Shown: in pieces, positions 1-8,147 of the stretch
Layout of the letters: the number at the start of each line of letters is the position of its first letter
How positions within the stretch are numbered: the stretch's first letter is position 1
Origin: Parvibaculum sp964560165
GTDB taxonomy: Bacteria; Pseudomonadota; Alphaproteobacteria; Parvibaculales; Parvibaculaceae
Length of the DNA stretch: 15,459 bases
Assembly (NCBI GenBank): GCA_964560165.1
Contig: CAZLLB010000060.1
Coordinates: forward strand, 1 to 15,459
Reading direction: 5' to 3'
The notes under the pieces: model-generated
Told to the model about the DNA's origin: nothing
What the model saw: the letters and a program-made list of their open reading frames with translations, nothing else
Database searches by the model: none
Program-made: the position numbers and the translations under genes

Positions 1-4
1 TTCG

Positions 5-25
5 AAAACCGACAAACCAGGTTTT
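5..25 (-). terminator. Weak hairpin downstream of the N-formylglutamate amidohydrolase gene
   Basis: Arms AAAACC (5-10) and GGTTTT (20-25) are complementary with a 9-nt spacer. Read on the minus strand the stem ends in a T-run, just after the stop codon of the neighbouring gene at 32. The stem is short and only two of its pairs are G-C, so this is at best a weak intrinsic terminator. The window edge hides what follows. Confidence 0.25.
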
Positions 26-31
26 GGGGAG

Positions 32-979
32 CTAGAACGCCGCGCCGCGTGTGCTGCCAGGCAGGTCCGCCAGATCGAGTTTTCCAAGTTCACCCGCGAA
101 GGCAGACATGTCAGCGCGCAGACGCTTCAGGCCGGGGCCGCGTTCGAGCTTGGCCTCGTTCATGTAGAGGGCCCGATTGATCTCGATCTGTAGTGCATGG
201 AGGCCATGATTGGGCCGTCCATAATGCTCGGTGTTGAAGCCGTCCGCATAGGGATTGTTGCGTACGGTGCTATAGCCGAGGCGCTTCAGAATGCGCTCGG
301 CCTCTTCGGTGATCTCGCCGGCACAAGCGGTGCCATAGCGATCGCCGAGCACTATATCGGGGCGATCAGCGCCCTGATCGTCGTCAGCAGGGCCGCCGAC
401 GGAAGGCATGGAATGGCAGTCGACCAGGACAGCCCAGCCGAAGGCTCGGTGGGTTTCTTCCAGCAAGCTGCGTAACTGTTCATGGAAAGGCATGTAAAGC
501 AGCCGGATGCGGCGTTCGGCTTCGGCATATACCATGGGCTCGCGATAAATCTCGGTCGAATCGGCCACGACGCGGGCGATGGTGCCCAAGCCGCCCGCGA
601 CACGCAGCGAGCGCGTGTTGACATGCGGCGGCAGCGCATCAGCGAACATCGACGGATCCAGCTCGTATGGCTCACGATTGGCATCGAGATAGGCGCGAGG
701 AAAACGGGCGTGGATCAGAGGAGCGCCGAGCCCCACGACGCCGCCGAATATTTCTTCGACGAAACTGTCTTCCGAGCGGCGCAGCGTCATGGCGTCGAGG
801 TTTGACGTGGTGACGAAGGAGTTTGGATAGAGGCGGCCGCTATGGGGCGAAGAGAAAACAAAAGGAAGCCTGGCGCGGGCGGGCCGTTCGACGGCGACGG
901 GGTGCTCAAACAACGCCTCTTCGTCGCTTGAAGCAGTGCTTGTCTGGGTTGGCGATTGATGACGAGAAATGAGATCCAT
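32..979 (-). CDS. N-formylglutamate amidohydrolase family protein
   Basis: This 315-residue cytoplasmic protein belongs to the N-formylglutamate amidohydrolase (FGase) family. In histidine breakdown this enzyme hydrolyses N-formyl-L-glutamate to formate and glutamate. The family signatures are visible: PFVFSSPHSGRLYP near residues 39-52, VDCHSMPS in the middle (a likely metal/active-site segment), GDRYGT, and the C-terminal block GFNTEHYGRPNHGLHALQIE. There is no signal peptide. The ATG at 979 gives about 35 residues before the conserved core, slightly long for the family, and no good Shine-Dalgarno sequence precedes it; the next internal Met is too far inside the core. No other hut genes are nearby, so it may act outside histidine catabolism. 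It is divergent from cpdR across 260 nt, in which I see no convincing promoter or gene. Confidence 0.9.
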   Translation of the reverse strand: MDLISRHQSPTQTSTASSDEEALFEHPVAVERPARARLPFVFSSPHSGRLYPNSFVTTSNLDAMTLRRSEDSFVEEIFGGVVGLGAPLIHARFPRAYLDANREPYELDPSMFADALPPHVNTRSLRVAGGLGTIARVVADSTEIYREPMVYAEAERRIRLLYMPFHEQLRSLLEETHRAFGWAVLVDCHSMPSVGGPADDDQGADRPDIVLGDRYGTACAGEITEEAERILKRLGYSTVRNNPYADGFNTEHYGRPNHGLHALQIEINRALYMNEAKLERGPGLKRLRADMSAFAGELGKLDLADLPGSTRGAAF

Positions 980-1239
980 GGGGGAAGGATTACCGCCGGA
1001 AAGCCGCTGAACCGATCTTGCGCGATCCCTGAAACATGGGATGGCGAAGCTCTGGAGCCAAGACTAACACGGTGGATGGCACGGTGCGACATGGACACGG
1101 GTAGGGCGGCCATAATGGCGGCGAGAAATGCGCTATATTCATGCCCTGTTTACTGGTCTTGCCTAGGATAGCCCTTGGGTGCTCTCGCGGTCCTGGGATG
1201 TGCGTGGAGCTAGGTGGTTTCTAAAGCAGGCTTCAACCG

Positions 1240-1599
1240 ATGGCGCGCATTCTACTTGCGGAAGACGATGAATCGATGCGCCGTTTTTTGGCGAAAGCGC
1301 TCGAAAACGCCGGGCACGATGTCTCATCGTTCGGGCGGGGTGATCTTGCCCATACAAAGCTCAAAAACGATGTCTTCGACATTCTGCTGACGGACATCGT
1401 CATGCCGGAAATGGACGGAATCGAGCTGGCCCGCCGCGCTGCGGAACTCGATCCGACACTCAAGATCATGTTCATCACCGGATTTGCTGCCGTTGCGCTA
1501 AGCCCCGAAGCGCAGGCCCCCAAGGATGCCAAGGTGCTGTCCAAGCCCTTCCACCTGCGTGATCTGGTGGCCGAGGTCGAGCGCCTGATGGCGGCTTGA
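1240..1599 (+). CDS. cpdR: CpdR-type single-domain response regulator
   Basis: This 119-residue protein is a stand-alone receiver domain. The acidic pair is D9-D10, the phospho-acceptor is D52 in LLTDIVMPEMDG, the switch Thr is T80 in FITGFAAVAL, and the conserved Lys is K102 in VLSKPFHLRDLV. These stretches match Caulobacter CpdR nearly word for word, including the usual length of about 118 residues. In Caulobacter, unphosphorylated CpdR goes to the cell pole and primes the ClpXP protease for cell-cycle substrates; the CckA-ChpT relay phosphorylates it and turns it off. The protein ends in Ala-Ala, a feature that makes Caulobacter CpdR itself a ClpXP substrate. It starts at ATG with only a weak AGCAGG-like ribosome site. 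It is monocistronic, with tRNA-Val downstream. Confidence 0.93.
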   Translation: MARILLAEDDESMRRFLAKALENAGHDVSSFGRGDLAHTKLKNDVFDILLTDIVMPEMDGIELARRAAELDPTLKIMFITGFAAVALSPEAQAPKDAKVLSKPFHLRDLVAEVERLMAA

Positions 1600-1640
1600 C
1601 GGGCTTTCGGGTTTCTTCAGGCCGGAAGCGTTTGACCATC

Positions 1641-1669
1641 TTGTCTTTAGCCCACAACCCCGTTATACG
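1641..1669 (+). promoter_or_regulatory. Candidate sigma-70 promoter for tRNA-Val
   Basis: TTGTCT (1641-1646) and TATACG (1664-1669) are separated by exactly 17 nt. They lie about 60 nt before the mature 5' end of the tRNA and after the cpdR stop. The match to TTGACA/TATAAT is fair, not perfect. Confidence 0.4.
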
Positions 1670-1731
1670 GACTGCCTTCGGTCGGTAACGGGCGGCGTCA
1701 AGCCTCGCGAAACCGGCCACCGCACGGCAAT

Positions 1732-1806
1732 GGGCGTGTAGCTCAGCGGGAGAGCACTTCGTTGACATCGAAGGGGTCACAGGTTCAATCCCTGTCACGC
1801 CCACCA
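1732..1806 (+). tRNA. tRNA-Val (anticodon GAC)
   Basis: This is a complete 75-nt cloverleaf with an encoded CCA. The acceptor stem is GGGCGTG/CACGCCC, the D-stem GCTC/GAGC, the anticodon stem CTTCG/CGAAG around loop TTGACAT (anticodon GAC), the variable loop 5 nt, and the T-stem ACAGG/CCTGT with loop TTCAATC. The discriminator base is A. GAC reads GUC and GUU valine codons. No integrase or duplicated 3' end is seen nearby, so it is not being used as an attachment site here. Confidence 0.97.
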
Positions 1807-1852
1807 TTGCCAGACTTCCCCAATTCAATAACCCATTCGTATCAAAGCCGCC

Positions 1853-2458
1853 TTAGCCACAAAGGCCGAGCCAGGCCATCAGATGCACGGACAATCGGTC
1901 GATTGTGTTTTCGATGGGCAGCGACACGCCCGGCAGCAAGACGACCAGAGCGAAGGGCACCAGAAGCAGGAGCAAGGTGGGACGCAGCACCGGCTCATTT
2001 TCCGGCGGCTGCATACGCATGAGCAAGGTTGGCGCGGTGAGCCCAATGAGGCCGCCGAGCAGAACTTCGGGCGCTGTGTGGACCTGAATCAGCACCCGCG
2101 AAACGGCAATGCCAAAGCAGCCGATGATGGCCGCCGATATGATGAGCGCCCGCAATAGGCGGTCTTGCGAGAATTTCACCCAGAGCATGGCGAAGCCGCC
2201 ATAGGCAGCGACTGCGGCGGCCGTGTGCCCACTCGGGCTGCGCAGATTCAGCTCGGGAAAGAGATGGCTGCACGGCAGAAATATGACCTTGGCGATCAAC
2301 GCACCGAACAGCGCAACGAACATCGCAACGCACCAATAAAATGCCTCGCGCCGCGCTCCCGCTGCTGTAAGCACGATGGCGACCAGCGCGACGAAGGGCA
2401 ATACGACCGTCTGATCTCCAAACCTGGTCACGAAATGGAGAAGGTCGACGCGCAGCAT
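1853..2458 (-). CDS. PAP2-superfamily membrane phosphatase
   Basis: This 201-residue polytopic membrane protein carries the PAP2 (type-2 phosphatidic acid phosphatase) active site. Motif 2 is SPSGH with H78, and motif 3 is SR-x5-H with R121 and H127. In the canonical motif 3 an Asp follows the His by four residues; here Glu (E131) takes its place. Motif 1 (K-x6-RP) is not clearly present; K57 is the nearest candidate. About five or six hydrophobic segments are visible: residues 17-33, 40-57, 79-95, 103-118, 131-147 and 160-177. Family members dephosphorylate lipid phosphates such as phosphatidate, undecaprenyl pyrophosphate or lipid A; the substrate here cannot be assigned. It starts at ATG with a weak AGGG site and is divergent from the RND efflux operon. 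Confidence 0.85.
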   Translation of the reverse strand: MLRVDLLHFVTRFGDQTVVLPFVALVAIVLTAAGARREAFYWCVAMFVALFGALIAKVIFLPCSHLFPELNLRSPSGHTAAAVAAYGGFAMLWVKFSQDRLLRALIISAAIIGCFGIAVSRVLIQVHTAPEVLLGGLIGLTAPTLLMRMQPPENEPVLRPTLLLLLVPFALVVLLPGVSLPIENTIDRLSVHLMAWLGLCG

Positions 2459-2555
2459 CTATGATTGCCCTGTTGAGATTGGAGCGCGGGAGCTTATGCG
2501 TCCTGTCACATTTGCACCATGAGGTATCTCCCCAAGGATAATCGCCGCAGTATGC

Positions 2556-2568
2556 TGGCAATTTGCCA
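2556..2568. promoter_or_regulatory. Operator-like dyad in the PAP2/efflux divergent region
   Basis: TGGCAATTTGCCA is a perfect inverted repeat (6-1-6) lying between the divergent PAP2 and RND genes. About 9 nt downstream, TTGAAT (2577-2582) and GAATAG (2600-2605) are spaced 17 nt apart and could be a weak promoter for the efflux operon. No regulator gene is present in the window. This is a candidate only. Confidence 0.35.
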
Positions 2569-2759
2569 TTTTCCTGTTGAATGAAATGACTTATGTGAAG
2601 AATAGAGGTTCGTGTCGGGATGTATCCTGATCGCGAATTTGGGGAAGGATGCCGACCGGCGCGGAAATACGCACGGCCGGCATTCATTTGGTACCATCCG
2701 TAGAGCCGTTTGGTGGCGTTACAGGGGTTGGCGCGGCGAGAGTCGTTTCATCTGATTTC

Positions 2760-3848
2760 ATGCTGAATTCGAATAAAAGCCGCGCCGTTGTCGCCGGGGT
2801 CGCCCTGGGTGTTGTGCTCATTGCCTTGATCGCGTGGCGTATGATGGGCGGGCCGGAAATGGGTGGACCGCCGCCTTCGACGGTCGAGACCGTCACGGCC
2901 GCCGCGCGCGATGTGCAGGTGAATGTTGCCGCACTCGGCTCGCTCGACGCGGACCAGTCGATTGTGGTCAGCCCCGAGATCGACGGCATCGTCACCAGTA
3001 TCGATTTCACCGATGGCCAGCGCCTCAACAAGGGCGACATGATTGTTTCCATCGATAGCGGCTCACTGAAGGCCCGCTTGATGCAGACGCAGGCGCGGGT
3101 AAAGCTCACGCGCGCCAATCATGATCGCGCCGAGCGCCTGCGCAAACAGGGATCGGGCACCGAGCGCGCACTTGATGAAGCGTTGAACGACATGCGGTCG
3201 GCGGAAGCAGATCTTGCCGCCGCGCAAGCCGATCTCGACAAGGCGAACATCACGGCGCCCTTTACGGGCATCATCGGGCTGCGTCAGGTGAGCCTTGGCC
3301 AATATTTGAAGGCGGGCGACGCCATCGCCACTTTGGCCGATGTCGATCATTTGCGTATCGACTTCCGCGTCTCTGAAGTTTTTTTAACCCGGATCAACAA
3401 GGATCAGGAGGTCAGCGTCAGGCTCGACGCGATGCCGGATGAGAGCTTCAAGGGTGTCATTACCGCCATTGATCCGGTCATCGACGTGGCGGGTCGCGCG
3501 ATCCGTGTGCGTGCCATATTGCCCAATGAAAGCGGCAAGCTCAGGCCGGGCCTTTTTGGCCGCGTCAACATCGTCACGCTTGTGCGCAACTCCGTGGTTC
3601 TGCCGGAAAGCGCGCTGGTGCCGCAGCAGACGGGCGGCAAGGCCGTCTTCGTCGTGATCGATGGCGGCGAGAAGGGGCTTCGCGCCGAATTGCGTCCCAT
3701 AGAGATCGGCGAGCGCATGGCGGGGGAGGCTGAAATCCTGTCCGGCGTGAAAGCGGGTGATGTCGTGGTGACGGCGGGCCAACTGAAGATCAGGCCCGGC
3801 GACGCCGTGGAGCCTATCGCTGCCGCTCCCGCCGCGCCGAAGATTTAA
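2760..3848 (+). CDS. RND efflux periplasmic adaptor subunit (membrane fusion protein)
   Basis: This HlyD/AcrA-type adaptor would link the inner-membrane pump to an outer-membrane channel. From the ATG at 2760 it has 362 residues, normal for the family. Residues 9-27 are a hydrophobic anchor with no lipobox. Next come a lipoyl half (about 66-100, with SPEIDGIVTSIDFTDGQ), an alpha-hairpin rich in Ala/Arg/Glu (about 100-162), the second lipoyl half beginning ITAPFTGIIGL, a beta-barrel with IDFRVSEVFL, and a membrane-proximal domain around LVPQQTGGKAVFVV. The frame is open upstream to an ATG at 2649 that abuts GGGGAAGG. That start would add 37 non-hydrophobic residues before the anchor, so I prefer 2760, although 2760 itself has no good ribosome site. 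It is co-transcribed with the pump 9 nt downstream. Confidence 0.93.
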   Translation: MLNSNKSRAVVAGVALGVVLIALIAWRMMGGPEMGGPPPSTVETVTAAARDVQVNVAALGSLDADQSIVVSPEIDGIVTSIDFTDGQRLNKGDMIVSIDSGSLKARLMQTQARVKLTRANHDRAERLRKQGSGTERALDEALNDMRSAEADLAAAQADLDKANITAPFTGIIGLRQVSLGQYLKAGDAIATLADVDHLRIDFRVSEVFLTRINKDQEVSVRLDAMPDESFKGVITAIDPVIDVAGRAIRVRAILPNESGKLRPGLFGRVNIVTLVRNSVVLPESALVPQQTGGKAVFVVIDGGEKGLRAELRPIEIGERMAGEAEILSGVKAGDVVVTAGQLKIRPGDAVEPIAAAPAAPKI

Positions 3849-3857
3849 GGAAAGACC

Positions 3858-6800
3858 ATGCATCTTTCCGAACTTTTCATTCGCCGCCCGGTTTTTGCGA
3901 CCGTCGTTGCGCTCGTCCTCATGCTGATCGGCATCGTTTCCTACGAGCGTCTGACGGTGCGCGAATATCCAGCCATCGACGAGCCGGTGGTGACGGTGAC
4001 GACGCAATATCGCGGTGCGAGCGCAGCGGTCATTGAGCGTGAAGTGACGCAACCGCTCGAAGAGTCGATTGCTGGCATCGAAGGCATCGAAATCATGTCG
4101 TCCGCCAGCCGGCCCGAAGAGAGCCAGGTTACGGCGCGCTTCACGCTGGAGACTGATCCGAATGTCGCGGCGAGCGACGTGCGCGACCGCGTGGGCCGTG
4201 TGCGCGGCATGTTACCCGACGAAATTGATGAGCCCATTATCGCCAAGGTCGAGGCCGACGCGCAGCCGATCATGTTCATCGCTTTTCTGAGCGACACCAT
4301 GTCGGAACTCGACATGACCGACTATCTCGACCGCGTTATCAAGAATCAGCTTCAGAACCAGCCAGGTGTCGCGCAGGTTGTGATTTTCGGTGAGCGCCTT
4401 TTTTCGATGCGCATCTGGGTCGATCGGGCGCGGCTCGCCGCTTATGGCCTGACGGCGCAGGATGTCGAGAACGCCATCAGACAGCAGAATGCGGAAATTC
4501 CATCAGGTCGTATCGAGAGCCATGACCGTGAGTTCACGGTGCTGGCCAAGACCGCGCTGAAGACACCCGAAGAATTCGGCGCCATCGTGGTGAAAAATTC
4601 CGGTGGTTTTCAAGTGCGTTTGCGTGATGTGGCGCGGATCGCGATCGAGGCTGCCGACAAGCGCCGCGCTGCGACCTATAACGGAACGCCGTCAATCTCG
4701 ATCGGCATCATCAAGCAAGCGACTGCCAACCCACTCGAAGTCTCGAAAGGCGTTCGCGCTGAACTCGCGCGGTTGGCGCCTACATTGCCATCGGGCATGA
4801 CGGCTCATGTCGGGTTCGACAGTTCCATTTTCATCGATGAATCCATCAAGTCGGTTTACGAAACCATCGGCGAGGCCATTGTACTCGTCGTGCTCGTCAT
4901 CTTTTTCTTCCTGCGGACTGTGCGGGCATCATTCATTCCGGTTGTTACCATTCCCGTCTCGTTGATCGGCACTTTCGGAATCATGTTTGCGCTGGGCTTC
5001 AGCATCAACACGCTGACGCTTCTCTCCATGGTGCTGGCGATTGGCCTCGTCGTTGACGATGCGATTGTCGTTCTTGAAAATATTTTCCGTCATATCGAGA
5101 ACGGGGCAACGCCCATTGAGGGCGCTATCAAGGGGTCGCGCGAAATTACGTTTGCCGTCATTTCAATGACGCTGACGCTTGCCGCCGTCTATACGCCTGT
5201 TGCCTTTGCGACGGGACGCACGGGAAAGCTCTTTCTCGAATTCGCGCTGACGCTTGCGGCTGCCGTCGTTGTTTCCGGTTTTATGGCGCTGACGCTAACG
5301 CCGATGCTTTGCTCGCGCCTGTTGCGGCACAATCCCTCGGCTGGCCGCTTCGACAAGTTTCTCGGAAGCAAGCTCGACCAGCTTGACGCCGGTTACAAGC
5401 GGATGCTCGAGAAAGTTTTGCAGCGCCGTCGCTTCGTCGTCACGAGCGCGGCTTGTGTGGCACTCTCCTGTGTCGGCCTTTATATGATGATCAATCAGGA
5501 ACTGGCACCCATCGAAGATCGTGGCACCTTGCTCGTTGTGGGGCGTGCGCCTGAAGGAGCGACTATTGACTACGCCTTGCGCTATACGCGCGAGATCGAA
5601 AAAATCATTTCGCAAGTACCTGAAGTCTCCGGCTATCTCGTTGTCGCCGGCTTTCCGCAGATCACCAATCTTATTTCTTTCTCGAAGTTGGAACCCTGGA
5701 GCGAGCGAGACCGCAGCCAGAAGGAAATCATTGAGTCGATCAAGGGCGATCTGTGGCGCATACCTGGCATTCTTGCCTTCGGGATCAATCCGCCATCGCT
5801 TGGCCAAAGCTCGCGCTCTCAGCCTGTGCAGTTCGTCATTCAGACATCAGGCACGTATGACGAGCTTGAGCATTATGTCGAAACCTTTCTCACTAAAATT
5901 CGAAGTAATCAGGGTTTCGTTTTTCCCGACACCGACCTTCATCTCGACAAGCCGCAGATCGACATTCAGGTCAATCGCGACAAGGTGATCGATGCGGGCA
6001 TAGATGTTGCCACAGTGGGACGGACGCTGGAGACGTTTCTCGGCGGCCGCAAGGTCACGCGCTTTGAGCAGAACGGCAAGCAGTATGACGCCATCGTGCA
6101 AGTGGGCGACGAAGACCGGCGCACACCTAACGATATTTCAGGCATCTATGTGCGCGCGGCGAGCGGCGAGATGGTTCAGCTCTCAAATCTTGTCGATGTG
6201 CATGAGACGATTGCGCCGGACTCGCTCAATCACTTCAATCAGTTTCGTTCGGCAACGATTACGGCGAACCTCGCACCGGGTTATTCGATGGGCGAGGCGC
6301 TAGCCTTCATGCGGAAGGTCGCGAAAGACGTGCTGCCCAGCACGGTTAAAACCGATCTTGACGGCGAGATGCGCGAGTTCACCAAATCGTCTGGCACGCT
6401 GGCGGCCACTTTCATGCTCGCCATCCTTTTCATCTATCTTGTTCTCGCTGCGCAATTTGAGAGCTTCCTCGATCCCGTAATCATCATGATCAGCGTGCCG
6501 CTGTCGATGGCAGGCGCTTTGGTGGCGCTTCTCATCACGGGGACGACACTCAATATCTATAGTCAGGTTGGTCTCATTACGCTTGTCGGTCTCATCACGA
6601 AACACGGCATTCTGATTGTCGAGTTTTCAAATCAGCTTCGCGCGCAGGGCCGCTCTGTTCCCGAAGCGGTAATCGAAGCCGCGGGGCTTCGTCTGCGTCC
6701 GATCCTGATGACAACGGGGGCGATGGTGCTGGGCGCGGCACCGCTGGCGCTGAGTTCCGGTGCAGGCGCGGAAAGCCGCAAGGCCATCGGCTGGGTAATT

Positions 6801-6929
6801 GTCGGAGGCATGAGCTTTGGCACATTGCTGACGCTCTTCGTCGTGCCGACGGTCTATCTCATCATCAAGACGTGGCAGCAGGGACGGGCCGCGAAGATCG
6901 CGGACACTCACGCTGTGCCTGCCGAGTAG
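3858..6929 (+). CDS. HAE1-family RND multidrug efflux permease (AcrB-like)
   Basis: This 1023-residue pump has the usual length and architecture: TM1 at residues 9-28 after the typical MHLSELFIRRPVFATV opening, a first large periplasmic loop, TM2-6, TM7, a second periplasmic loop and TM8-12. The proton-relay residues are intact. The paired Asp of TM4 are D400-D401 in GLVVDDAIVVLENIFRH, equivalent to AcrB D407/D408. The TM10 lysine is K915 in GLITKHGILIVEF, equivalent to AcrB K940. Such proteins form trimers that drive hydrophobic drugs, detergents or bile-salt-like molecules out of the periplasm in exchange for protons. An AAGGAAAG ribosome site lies 3 nt before the ATG. No TolC-like gene follows; instead a convergent outer-membrane gene ends 3 nt beyond the stop. 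The substrate is unknown. Confidence 0.96.
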   Translation: MHLSELFIRRPVFATVVALVLMLIGIVSYERLTVREYPAIDEPVVTVTTQYRGASAAVIEREVTQPLEESIAGIEGIEIMSSASRPEESQVTARFTLETDPNVAASDVRDRVGRVRGMLPDEIDEPIIAKVEADAQPIMFIAFLSDTMSELDMTDYLDRVIKNQLQNQPGVAQVVIFGERLFSMRIWVDRARLAAYGLTAQDVENAIRQQNAEIPSGRIESHDREFTVLAKTALKTPEEFGAIVVKNSGGFQVRLRDVARIAIEAADKRRAATYNGTPSISIGIIKQATANPLEVSKGVRAELARLAPTLPSGMTAHVGFDSSIFIDESIKSVYETIGEAIVLVVLVIFFFLRTVRASFIPVVTIPVSLIGTFGIMFALGFSINTLTLLSMVLAIGLVVDDAIVVLENIFRHIENGATPIEGAIKGSREITFAVISMTLTLAAVYTPVAFATGRTGKLFLEFALTLAAAVVVSGFMALTLTPMLCSRLLRHNPSAGRFDKFLGSKLDQLDAGYKRMLEKVLQRRRFVVTSAACVALSCVGLYMMINQELAPIEDRGTLLVVGRAPEGATIDYALRYTREIEKIISQVPEVSGYLVVAGFPQITNLISFSKLEPWSERDRSQKEIIESIKGDLWRIPGILAFGINPPSLGQSSRSQPVQFVIQTSGTYDELEHYVETFLTKIRSNQGFVFPDTDLHLDKPQIDIQVNRDKVIDAGIDVATVGRTLETFLGGRKVTRFEQNGKQYDAIVQVGDEDRRTPNDISGIYVRAASGEMVQLSNLVDVHETIAPDSLNHFNQFRSATITANLAPGYSMGEALAFMRKVAKDVLPSTVKTDLDGEMREFTKSSGTLAATFMLAILFIYLVLAAQFESFLDPVIIMISVPLSMAGALVALLITGTTLNIYSQVGLITLVGLITKHGILIVEFSNQLRAQGRSVPEAVIEAAGLRLRPILMTTGAMVLGAAPLALSSGAGAESRKAIGWVIVGGMSFGTLLTLFVVPTVYLIIKTWQQGRAAKIADTHAVPAE

Positions 6930-6932
6930 GTT

Positions 6933-8147
6933 TCAGAAGAACCGCGCGATGCGGATTTGAAAATAATCGTCATCGGCGATGCTATAGACCGGGTCTTGTC
7001 TCGGGACGTCGCCGAAGAAATAGGCTTCCGCCGACAGGCGATAATCGTCACCGAGGCGGCGCTCGCCCTTGAAACGAAAGCCGCGCGCGCCGGTCTCCGC
7101 ATCGATGACCATGCCGCCCAGCAGGCTCGTTGAGGCTGCGTCGTTGGCTGTCCAGCGCAAGGCGAGGAAGCCGTCATTTTCGTAAGGCGCGCGCGCGACC
7201 ATGCCGCGGCTGTCGAGCGCATATTCGACAATGAGGCCGAGGTCGCCATCGGTACCCGCTATGCCGTAGAATGTATATTCGATGCCGCCGGTCGCGGCTT
7301 CGTACTCGCGGCCGAGTTCGCGCCGCCAATAGCCCTCAAACTTGTAGAGCCATGCGCCTTTCGTCGCCTGCACGTCGATGGAAGCTTGCTTGATTTGCGC
7401 ATAAAAGGGCGCGAGCACCAGATCGCCGCTCTTGCTCAGTGCCGGTTGGAGGATCGGGTCGCGGCCCGTGCCCTGGAAATAGGACAGGCCGAGATCAACG
7501 TCGCCGAAATGGTTTGAGTAGCGGAAAGCGCCGTCGATGTGGTGCTCTTTGCGCGAGCTTTCGTAGGTCGCAAGGTCGGTGTCCACGGGAATATCCGTCG
7601 CCGGGCGTCCGTCCGCGCCGGGATAAGTGCGGTCGCGGAAATAGGGAAGCAGGAACGCGTCGAAGGTGCCGAAGGATTGTGTGGTGCGCAGGCGCAGCAT
7701 CGGCTGGCCAAGGCGGATTTCCTGCTTCACCGGGTCTTCGATGGCATCGACCTGGTTGATGATATCGACGAGGTGCACGGCTTCTGTGACGCCCCAGAAA
7801 ACCTTGTCGATGCCAGCGCGGATTTCCCAGTTGCCAGCGACATAGGCGTAACGCGCCTCGCGCAAATCCCAATGTGTGCGGCGATTGTCGCGCTGGTCGA
7901 GGCGCGCAAAGGGTGTGGCGACGAGAGATTGATTGCCGCCGCCCCATACATATTTCGCGGTGACTTCGGCGGCGATGGAAATGTCGCTATTCGTCTGCCG
8001 CGTGTTGCTTGGCGATTGGGTGAAGACGCGAAACTCGGGTTCTATGGAACCGCGCAGCGTAACGCTCTCCGCGTGTGCGTTGCCCGGCAGGGCAAGCGCG
8101 GCGGCGATGCAAAGGACAAGAGGCCCGGTCGTCGAGGTGATTTTCAA
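6933..8147 (-). CDS. Exported outer-membrane beta-barrel protein of unknown function
   Basis: This 404-residue protein has a clear signal peptide (hydrophobic core about residues 9-20, likely cleaved after GNAHA). The mature part consists of alternating polar/aromatic strands and ends in FQIRIARFF, a terminal aromatic typical of barrels inserted by the BAM complex. The most distinctive block is KVFWGVTEAVHLVDIINQ (about residues 118-135), followed by RLGQPMLRL. I associate such blocks with uncharacterised alphaproteobacterial and marine outer-membrane proteins, loosely resembling DUF1302. It starts at TTG, inside the TTGA overlap with the stop of the upstream LolA-like gene, so translation is probably coupled. 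It is last in the minus-strand operon and may form the outer-membrane step of the transport route. It is not a TolC-like channel. The specific family name is uncertain. Confidence 0.8.
   Translation of the reverse strand: MKITSTTGPLVLCIAAALALPGNAHAESVTLRGSIEPEFRVFTQSPSNTRQTNSDISIAAEVTAKYVWGGGNQSLVATPFARLDQRDNRRTHWDLREARYAYVAGNWEIRAGIDKVFWGVTEAVHLVDIINQVDAIEDPVKQEIRLGQPMLRLRTTQSFGTFDAFLLPYFRDRTYPGADGRPATDIPVDTDLATYESSRKEHHIDGAFRYSNHFGDVDLGLSYFQGTGRDPILQPALSKSGDLVLAPFYAQIKQASIDVQATKGAWLYKFEGYWRRELGREYEAATGGIEYTFYGIAGTDGDLGLIVEYALDSRGMVARAPYENDGFLALRWTANDAASTSLLGGMVIDAETGARGFRFKGERRLGDDYRLSAEAYFFGDVPRQDPVYSIADDDYFQIRIARFF

Noticed and set aside
980..1239. Small open frames and a TATATT box (1134-1139) between the FGase and cpdR genes
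   Set aside because: No -35 element at proper spacing could be found and the small frames (for example 956-1171) have no ribosome site or recognisable sequence.
1732..1806. tRNA-Val as an integration site for a mobile element
   Set aside because: No integrase gene and no repeat of the tRNA 3' end is visible in the window; downstream is an ordinary PAP2 gene.
2649..2759. 37-residue N-terminal extension of the RND adaptor
   Set aside because: GGGGAAGG abuts the ATG at 2649, but the extension would place a polar leader before the membrane anchor, unusual for this family. Not fully excluded.
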